A stretch of 64,000 nucleotides of DNA, from NCBI RefSeq assembly GCF_003254395.2, contig NC_037649.1, positions 967,001 to 1,031,000 of the forward strand, read 5' to 3'. This DNA is from Apis mellifera (Eukaryota > Arthropoda > Insecta > Hymenoptera > Apidae). A model generated the notes under the pieces. That model was not told where the DNA came from, searched no databases, and was given only the letters and a program-made list of their open reading frames with translations. A program made the translations under genes and the position numbers. Below, piece after piece: positions 59,667 through 64,000 of this stretch (position 1 is its first letter; every line of letters begins with the position of its first letter).

Positions 59667-60132
59667 GATTCTGATAATTTCTAATAATTTCAATAAAATT
59701 CTGTATACTATTATATTATATTACCATTGTTACTATTATATTATATTATATTATTATATTATATACATATTACTATTATATTATATTACCATTGTTACAT
59801 GGATATTTATCATCAATAATATACATCTTATTATAAATCTCCTCCATTCAAAATGAATCTCTCATATTATAAGACACCTTATAAGTATATATATATACTT
59901 AAGAGACCTAGAAAACATAATTTAAATCGCTTCATGTGGTCTTATTATGCTGCATTAATATATTATGAGTATCAGTCTGAGAGAGAATTTAAATTATACC
60001 ACGTATATATATGTATATATACTTACCAGGTGGTCCTGGTGGACCAGGGGGTCCTTCGAATACTCCAGTTGCAAATGGTTCCCCGTTCAAAGACGTTGTT
60101 ATACCTCGGTCGCCTCTATCACCCTTGTCACC
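29138..60132 (-). CDS. membrane-type (MACIT, XIII/XXIII/XXV-like) collagen, C-terminal 17 exons
   Basis: The coding exons are 60132-60027, 51205-51117, 45827-45701, 45162-45074, 43895-43806, 43486-43442, 43030-43004, 42876-42841, 41771-41667, 41180-41136, 39840-39778, 35124-35098, 34906-34853, 33267-33241, 31810-31775, 30940-30806 and 29260-29138. All junctions are AG/GT and all phases match (phase 1 after exons 1 and 3, otherwise 0). They encode 407 residues of Gly-X-Y triplets with a few interruptions. The end GLDAPCPLG-x-DGLP-x-x-GC is the conserved terminus of type XIII/XXIII/XXV collagens. Those are type II single-pass membrane proteins at cell junctions and synapses. The cytoplasmic and transmembrane N terminus must lie beyond 64000. 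An acidic 40-residue tail follows the signature. Introns are long and repeat-laden. The insect relative I have in mind is Drosophila CG42342. Confidence 0.85.
29419..30607. repeat. ~197-bp tandem repeat, about six copies, in the last collagen intron
   Basis: Unit starts (ggaaagcaaag) fall at 29419, 29610, 29839, 30036, 30233 and 30430, so the spacing is mostly 197 bp. Copies are over 90% alike by eye. Confidence 0.95.
30806..30940 (-). CDS. collagen exon with MACIT C-terminal signature
   Basis: This 135-nt exon has acceptor gtgtatgaatacag and donor CCCCAG|gtatct. GPPGKRGRKGDKGNKGDQG leads into GVPGLDAPCPLG, then DGLPLAGCGW. The two cysteines at these positions are conserved in MACIT collagens and probably help trimerisation. 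Confidence 0.9.
31141..31182. repeat. perfect 18-bp inverted repeat (hairpin)
   Basis: Arms at 31141-31158 and 31165-31182 are exact reverse complements (atacatatgtgtatatat) around a 6-base spacer. Confidence 0.95.
31775..31810 (-). CDS. 36-nt collagen exon GPKGEKGAKGES
   Basis: Acceptor accaattccag and donor GAATCT|gtgagt flank four triplets. Confidence 0.87.
33241..33267 (-). CDS. 27-nt collagen exon GTDGIPGAE
   Basis: Acceptor ttctgtttatccccag and donor GCGGAG|gtacag flank three in-frame triplets. Longer open frames on the same strand read through this exon in other frames and hide it. It keeps phase 0 with both neighbours. Confidence 0.75.
33490..34510. repeat. 258-bp tandem repeat, about four copies
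   Basis: The word ggcgcagaac recurs at 33621, 33879 and 34137, with a variant at 34395, exactly 258 bp apart each time. The unit is G+C-richer than its intron, with words such as ttgccgagatatcgtcgtg. Confidence 0.95.
34853..34906 (-). CDS. collagen exon GAQGEPGTKGERGDPGLP
   Basis: Fifty-four nucleotides and six triplets, with acceptor catacttgcag and donor CTACCT|gtaagt. Confidence 0.88.
35098..35124 (-). CDS. 27-nt collagen exon GPPGLDGMK
   Basis: Acceptor tgcctttcag and donor ATGAAG|gtgagc flank three triplets. Confidence 0.85.
36226..36274. repeat. (GT)n microsatellite
   Basis: GT units with occasional C interruptions in a collagen intron. A TTTTC-unit run lies at about 36438-36470 and CT-rich tracts at 36717-36760. 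Confidence 0.95.
38493..38516. promoter_or_regulatory. 24-bp perfect palindrome with two NRF-1-type sites
   Basis: The palindrome contains GCGCATGCGC twice (38495-38504 and 38505-38514). GCGCATGCGC is the core of the NRF-1 (insect Ewg) binding site. It lies in an intron of about 25% G+C, next to an (AC)n tract at 38526-38570. Confidence 0.6.
39432..39460. repeat. (CTC)n microsatellite
   Basis: A run of about nine CTC units, followed at 39601-39618 by an 18-base G run. Confidence 0.95.
39601..39618. repeat. G18 homopolymer
   Basis: Eighteen G on the plus strand, 160 bp downstream (plus strand) of a collagen exon donor. On the transcribed RNA this is a C tract. Confidence 0.97.
39778..39840 (-). 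CDS. collagen exon GPMGLRGESGKPGDAGKPGAM
   Basis: Sixty-three nucleotides and seven triplets, with acceptor tctttgcag and donor GCCATG|gtaaga. Confidence 0.88.
41136..41180 (-). CDS. collagen exon GEKGAKGDPGPMGLP
   Basis: Forty-five nucleotides and five triplets, with acceptor ttttacattacag and donor CTACCC|gtacgt. Confidence 0.88.
41667..41771 (-). CDS. collagen exon IMGPPGPPGPAGTPG...
   Basis: This 105-nt exon has acceptor ccctggttgcag and donor GATCCT|gtcagt. Eleven uninterrupted triplets follow the leading IM. Confidence 0.88.
42170..42740. repeat. ~69-bp tandem repeat, about eight copies
   Basis: The unit ttcaattgccaatttttta...cttcccacaattcatataactt repeats at 68-69-bp intervals. Because 69 is a multiple of three, the plus strand has a long repetitive open frame that is not a gene. 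Confidence 0.95.
42841..42876 (-). CDS. 36-nt exon GDGTFEVNAGEV
   Basis: The acceptor is tattgcag and the donor is GAAGTG|gtgagt. It continues the non-collagenous interruption and rejoins Gly-X-Y in the next exon after IM. Confidence 0.78.
43004..43030 (-). CDS. 27-nt basic exon KYKKLRRRQ
   Basis: The acceptor is gtttccacag and the donor is GGCAG|gtacgt. The exon encodes nine residues, six of them basic, with no Gly. With the next exon it forms a non-collagenous interruption. RRRQ could be a proprotein-convertase or heparin-binding site, which is an inference. Confidence 0.75.
43442..43486 (-). CDS. collagen exon GYPGLKGEKGEKGES
   Basis: Forty-five nucleotides, with acceptor gttctaaacag and donor GAATCG|gtgagt. 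It ends the upstream collagenous block. Confidence 0.87.
43806..43895 (-). CDS. collagen exon GISGPKGEKGDYGDIGPPG...
   Basis: Ninety nucleotides and ten triplets, with acceptor atttgtacag and donor CCACCG|gtatgt. Confidence 0.88.
44095..45001 (-). mobile_element. mariner transposon, internally deleted (907 bp)
   Basis: The terminal inverted repeats begin TTGGGTTGGCAACTAAGTAATTGCGG and its complement, and TA flanks both ends (44093-44094 and 45002-45003). A full mariner is about 1.3 kb; this copy lost about 400 bp near its 5' end, including the start of the transposase. It sits in a collagen intron in the same orientation as the gene. Confidence 0.95.
44184..44945 (-). pseudogene. mariner transposase fragment
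   Basis: A C-terminal frame of 228 residues (44870-44184) keeps the DD34D catalytic marks: TGDEKWV, FHHDDARPH and SPDLAPSDYFLF. Upstream, REIAEKLRVSHTCIENHLKQ of the helix-turn-helix region is in a different frame, so a frameshift lies near 44850. The N-terminal third is missing. It cannot make a functional enzyme. Confidence 0.93.
45074..45162 (-). CDS. collagen exon GPKGEQGHPGLPG...
   Basis: This 89-nt exon starts in phase 1, with acceptor gtaatttcag and donor TTGCCA|gtaagt. It has ten triplets including an NGT sequon (GLNGTDG). The mariner remnant ends 72 bp from its donor. Confidence 0.88.
45701..45827 (-). CDS. collagen exon GFKGESGVALMRGPPG...
   Basis: This 127-nt exon has acceptor gcattatag and donor TCACCAG|gtagat (phase 1 out). 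Apart from LMR in place of a Gly triplet it is fully collagenous. Confidence 0.88.
48421..48831. mobile_element. TIR element with CAGGGTG ends (MITE-like, 411 bp)
   Basis: The left end TA|CAGGGTGAGTC and the right end GAGTCACCCTG|TA form inverted repeats with TA target duplications. No coding frame lies inside. This is Tc1/mariner-type non-autonomous architecture. Confidence 0.7.
50632..50685. repeat. (TA)n microsatellite
   Basis: About 26 uninterrupted TA units in the collagen intron. Confidence 0.97.
51117..51205 (-). CDS. collagen exon GPQGEKGELGPTG...GKR
   Basis: This 89-nt exon has acceptor cgcacacag and donor AAGAGG|gtaagc, phase 1 in and 0 out. It gives ten uninterrupted triplets, is markedly G+C rich and ends GKQGKR. 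Confidence 0.88.
52080..53750. repeat. long A+T-rich minisatellite, about 18 degenerate copies
   Basis: The unit attttatctctaatttttc / ctcgtaacaaaatatagaaa / ttaattcgttcgaa plus a variable taataattttaataa tail repeats with lengths of roughly 50-110 bp. Higher-order duplication is visible, since the 52130-52440 block recurs at 52985-53180. Confidence 0.95.
53820..54000. other. G+C-richer patch next to the minisatellite
   Basis: Contains gatacccgagctcggccg, a cacacgtacgtg near-palindrome and a candidate minus-strand donor at 53990. It could be regulatory; no gene is supported. Confidence 0.35.
53991..54055 (-). CDS. candidate alternative collagen exon GEKGTPCITGVCNK...
   Basis: The acceptor is ccagttatag and the donor is GAGAAG|gtaaca. 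It is phase 1 in and phase 0 out, the same as exon 51117-51205, so it could replace that exon between 60027 and 45827. It reads GEKGTP then CITGVCNKSAHEIHEK. The acceptor and GEKGTP part lie inside the 54037-54269 TIR element, which may mean exonisation or chance. Confidence 0.3.
54037..54269. mobile_element. TIR element with CAGGGTGT ends (MITE-like, 233 bp)
   Basis: The left end is TA|CAGGGTGTCCC. The right end GGCACACCCTG|TA matches its complement at 10 of 11 bases. The ends resemble those of the 48.4-kb element, and no coding frame is present. Confidence 0.65.
55190..55520. promoter_or_regulatory. G+C-richer intronic patch with CTCF-like core
   Basis: The sequence agagggggcgccgg includes AGGGGGCGC, matching the core of CTCF sites. 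The patch is surrounded by A+T-rich repeats and has no coding frame. Assignment is by motif only. Confidence 0.3.
55600..56810. repeat. degenerate ~120-170-bp tandem repeat
   Basis: The unit aataattttatcaaaagtat / ctaagt..ttt..atctttgttataatttttataattgtt recurs about nine times with variable spacing. Confidence 0.9.
59622..59661. repeat. (TA)n microsatellite
   Basis: About 20 TA units, about 370 bp 3' of the first collagen exon on the transcribed strand. Confidence 0.96.
60027..60132 (-). CDS. collagen exon (first in window): GDKGDRGDRG plus interruption
   Basis: Acceptor ttctcggcag, donor CCACCTG|gtaagtat (phase 1). The exon has RGD within GDRGDRG, then a non-triplet stretch TTSLNGEPFATGVFE, then GPP repeats. 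Confidence 0.85.
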
Positions 60133-60261
60133 CTGCCGAGAATAACGTTGCTTCAATTAATGGACGTCTTGGAAGGAGATTAACGAGTCTGATAGGGAAT
60201 CTGGCCGGGACATTTGATGTTTTGATATATATCATTTTTAATTTTAAAAAATGCTAATTAC

Positions 60262-61210
60262 TTGGAGGAGGAGATTTTATTTTAGAATGGTGAATGTTTG
60301 AAATTATAATATTATGAATTATTATATTTATTTTTTATTTGGAAATATTGTAGAAATATTATATTTTTTTTTTGAAATATTTGAATATTATTTATAATTG
60401 GATATATTCAATGGAAAATTTTTTCCATAGATTTTATTTAGGATATTTTATTATTTGGAGGAGGAGATTTTATTTTAGAATGGTGAATGTTTGAAATTAT
60501 AATATTATGAATTATATTTATTTTTTATTTGGAAATATTGTAGAAATATTACATTTTTTTTTTAAATATAAATATTTGGATGTTATTTATAATTGGATAT
60601 ATTCAATGGAAAATTTTTTCCATAGATTTTATTTAGGATATTTTATTACTTGGAGGAGAAGTTTTTATTTTAGAATGGTGAATGTTTGAAATATTATAAA
60701 GCATTTATTTTTTATTTGAAAATATTGTAGAAATATTATATTTTTTTTTTTAAATATTTGGATATTATTTATAATTGGATATATTCAATGGAAAATTTTT
60801 TTCATAGATTTTATTTTGGATATTTTATTATTTGGAGGAGGAGATTTTATTTTAGAATGATGAATATTTGAAATATTATAAATGAAGCATTTATTTTTTA
60901 TTTAGAAATATTGTAGAAATATTACTTTTTTTTTGAAATATAAATATTTGGATATTATTTATAATTGGATATATTCAATGGAAAATTTTTTCCATAAATT
61001 TTATTTTGGATATTTTATTACTTGGAGGAGGAGATTTTATTTTAGAATGGTGAATGTTTGAAATATTATGAAGCATTTATTTTTTATTTGGAAATATTGT
61101 AGAAATATTATATTTTTTTTTTTTGAAATATAAATATTTGGATATTATTTATAATTGGATATATTCAATGGAAAATTTTTTCCATAGATTTTATTTAGGA
61201 TATTTTAAAT
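60262..61210. repeat. ~190-bp tandem repeat, five copies
   Basis: The word ttggaggaggagattttatt (one variant) recurs near 60262, 60457, 60649, 60833 and 61023. Each unit also has attcaatggaaaattttttc. Confidence 0.95.
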
Positions 61211-63483
61211 AGCCTTGAAATTTAATATAAGTTATTTTAGAGATCAAAGAAAATTTTTAGAAAAATTAAATCACATTAACGATACGAATTTGTTAAATTG
61301 TTCAATAATTATTGCATCAGATTTGTAAAATCCTTTTACGAAATTTACATTATATTTTTACTTTTTTAATTATAATTAATTTATATCAAAATTCAATTTC
61401 ATCTCATTTGAATTATCGAATTTATTTCGAATAAAATAGGAACGTTTAATTCTATTTCCAATTAATTATCATTTAGACACATAAGTGAAACGAATTTGTT
61501 TAATTAAATTGCTTGTTGTTCAATTCTTTGTGAGAATCACAATACACACGTGTGTATGCATTAGACGACGTAACTTTAAAGACACGCACACAGAGTACGT
61601 GCTAATTAATTTAAGTGCAAAAGTATATTAGAGAACCAGGGAAAGCTTTACCATTAACCTTTACGAATGCAATTTTGCACAAATTTTATGAATATACATT
61701 TCCTTCTGAATGTTCAACTCCCAATAATAAGCATTGTGCATCATAATTTTTTCCCTAGATTTCTCACAGAATTATAAGAAGAGTTAAAAGGAATATCAGA
61801 AAATAGAATAAAAAGAATAATGAAATATTTCCACAAAAATATACCATTTTATATCTTTAATTGAAATTCAACAAGCATGCTCAGTTTCTTTCCCTCTTAA
61901 TTTTCACACACTGATCCACTCTTTTTTCTTCTACATCTATTATAGAAAACATTTGGAACATCCTTGATACACGCTCAACGAGACCGGAAAATCTATTGGA
62001 CAAAAGTAAAGTCGTCCAATAGGAGAGGTTGAAGTGAAAGGTCCTCGGTAGACAGAGGGATTTTTAAGGTATCTCTAACGGGCAATTGTAAAATGAAGCT
62101 TCTACAATCGCAACCAATTAGGTCAATAAGAGGAATCAAAGGGAATCGGCCTAATCAAAGGCACTGCGAACAGCCATAGGGGGTCGATGGATCTCCTCTT
62201 CCTTCTGTTTGCTCGAATGCAAGCATTGGCAGTTTTCCTCTCCAGAATTCTATACTTTGATCGTGGTTAATAAGCTTTAATATTTTTGGAAAATTCCGTT
62301 CTGCCCGTTCAACGAAATATTCGAATCGAAGTTGATCGAGTTGTTTGAGGCATTAACTTCATCGAGATATCGTGAGAATATTGCTTCAGTAATAAAAAGT
62401 ATTATTTGTTTATCGAAGTTTCAATGGAAAAATTAAATCGTCAGTAATATTTGATTGATAAAATGATTGGAAAGTAGCAAAAAATTAAACGATCTTAGGA
62501 TTTTTAAAAAATTTTTAAAAATAGAAACAGCAAAGTTTAATATTAAATTTCATAATTGAAAGGATAAGAAATTTGTCAGACAATTATAAAGTTGGCTGAA
62601 TTATAAGAAATGATCCTTGTAAAAATTATACCTTTAAAGTGAATATGATAAAGATACAATTCTAGATGATCCTTTTTGCAACACAATATTCCTCAAGTTA
62701 CAATGAAAATTTACACTGACTTCTCGCTACGGTTTCTTCTTAATAAAAAAGAAACTAAATAACGCGTATATATATATGTGTATAAAGTTTTATGTATTTT
62801 ATATTCAAAACAAGAAAAGAGTTCATAAACTCTGGGAGTTGATTTCATCCTTTCAAAGTGATTTTCTGCAAGAACGAAAGCTGTTCTTTGCCACCAAGTT
62901 TCCAATTAAAATTACAATTTTCAGGGTGAGTGAGTTCTCTTGTATCTTGAATTAAGAAAAGTTATCATCTCTTTATTGAATCAGAATACTTATTACATGT
63001 ATTATTCAAGCAATTTCAAGAATGAAGATCAGTTTTATGAAGGCTTATTATTTATATTATTTCAAAAATATCATGTTAATTCATGAACATTGTAATATAA
63101 TGCCAGATGACTCGAACAAAGTCTTTTTGCTATAAAATAATGTACATGTAAAGATCGGAACTCAAATTCCAATTCCAATACTCGATACGACCAGACAAAA
63201 CTAGTTTATCAACGCCATCTGTCGTCAATCCTATTGCAAGTTTAACTAGTTAAACAATACCAATATTCTCTACTTGTTTTGACCAAGTTAAAATCAGCAT
63301 TAACGAAACTAGTCAAAACTAGTCAGAAACAGTCTGCAATGCCAATCCATCAAAACTTAACCCAATTGGCCAATACTAGATACCAAAAGTACTAATCACC
63401 ATCGAAATCAAAGTGAATTAAAATCTAACATTCTAAAAATTTGCCAATACCAAAAATATTCAGAAACAACTTGCAATTAAGTA

Positions 63484-64000
63484 CCCTTCCTTTTTCTTTT
63501 TTTGTAATTTAACTAATTTGGCATCAGCTTCATAGAGAATTTCAATTTAGATGCAAAGTAAATATATATTCCTGGATTTTATAACAGAGATTCTCAATCA
63601 AACAATTCATTCCCTTATTTCCAATTCTGAATGATCATAAGATAGTTTGAGTAATGTTACAAAATTTTTTTCCTATGCCAACTATAACAACATATCTTAA
63701 CTCAAAACACAAAAATATCCTTTCATACTCATTATCAAATTGCAAATACTTTTGAATTTTCTTCACTCTTTTAAAATAAAATTTTCATCCAACTTGAATT
63801 GTAACTCTTTATTCTTCAAAAATCAAGCCTCTTCCACGAAAACTTATCAACTCAAGTATCCTTCCTTTTTCTTTTTCTTTTTTTGTAATTTAACTAATTT
63901 GGTATCAGCTTCATAATTTACATGCAAAGTAAATATATATTCCTGGATTTTATAACAGAGATTCTCAATCAAACAATTTATTCCTTTATTTCCAATTCTG
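63484..64000. repeat. direct repeat of about 145 bp, two copies
   Basis: The copies at about 63484-63629 and 63860-64000 share ccttcctttttctttttttg, atgcaaagtaaatatatatt and cctggattttataacagaga. The second runs into the window edge, so a longer array may follow. Confidence 0.9.

Larger units (their letters stand above)
60133..64000. other. upstream collagen intron to window edge
   Basis: No coding exon was found here. It holds the 60.26-61.2-kb minisatellite, G+C-richer patches around 61960-62250, and a direct repeat near the edge. The N-terminal collagen exons must lie beyond 64000. Confidence 0.6.

Overview
The window reads as nuclear DNA of a hymenopteran insect, most likely a honeybee (Apis). 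The non-coding DNA is extremely A+T rich, and coding exons stand out as small islands of higher G+C. There are many microsatellites and minisatellites, and a decayed mariner element has the TTGGGTTGGCAACTAAGTAATTGCGG type of ends known from bee mariners. Genes have small exons, spliced with GT-AG introns (one GC-AG). No bacterial-style operon, CRISPR array, tRNA or rRNA gene was seen. All gene models were assembled by eye from splice signals and reading-frame phase.

Region 1 (1-15.4 kb): a large minus-strand gene starts at an ATG at 14035 and runs off the left edge. Ten coding exons with matching phases give at least 1195 residues of a mostly disordered Ser/charged-rich protein. It has one coiled-coil segment, two SKW-x-x-V-x-x-AF motifs and four copies of a short [EF]-x-x-K-x-x-x-W motif. 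I do not recognise the family. A two-exon plus-strand gene (9465-11094, about 295 aa, Cys-containing coiled coil) is nested in its fourth intron. A weaker three-exon plus-strand reading frame (4930-5637, 69 aa) lies in its fifth intron. Tandem duplication beside exon 8 carries two decayed copies of that exon's 5' edge.

Region 2 (17.5-26.4 kb): three compact, recognisable genes. The first is a nine-exon minus-strand SV2/SLC22-like MFS transporter (17533-20890). The second is a minus-strand typical 2-Cys peroxiredoxin (21398-22164, 194 aa). The third is a plus-strand PTRHD1-like peptidyl-tRNA-hydrolase-domain protein (25785-26314, 119 aa).

Region 3 (27-64 kb): one minus-strand gene for a membrane-type (MACIT: XIII/XXIII/XXV-like) collagen fills the rest of the window. 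Seventeen coding exons, several of only 27 nt, are scattered over 31 kb (60132 down to 29138) and join without a frame break. They encode the last 407 residues. The N-terminal cytoplasmic and transmembrane part lies beyond the right edge. The C-terminal GLDAPCP...GLP...GC signature is the MACIT hallmark. The introns hold five different minisatellite arrays, a mariner remnant, two short TIR elements with CAGGGTG ends, G runs, palindromes and a few G+C-rich conserved-looking patches. These include a perfect palindrome with two NRF-1-type sites and a patch with a CTCF-like core. Candidate alternative exons, including one whose splice acceptor lies inside a TIR element, are reported separately as unproven.
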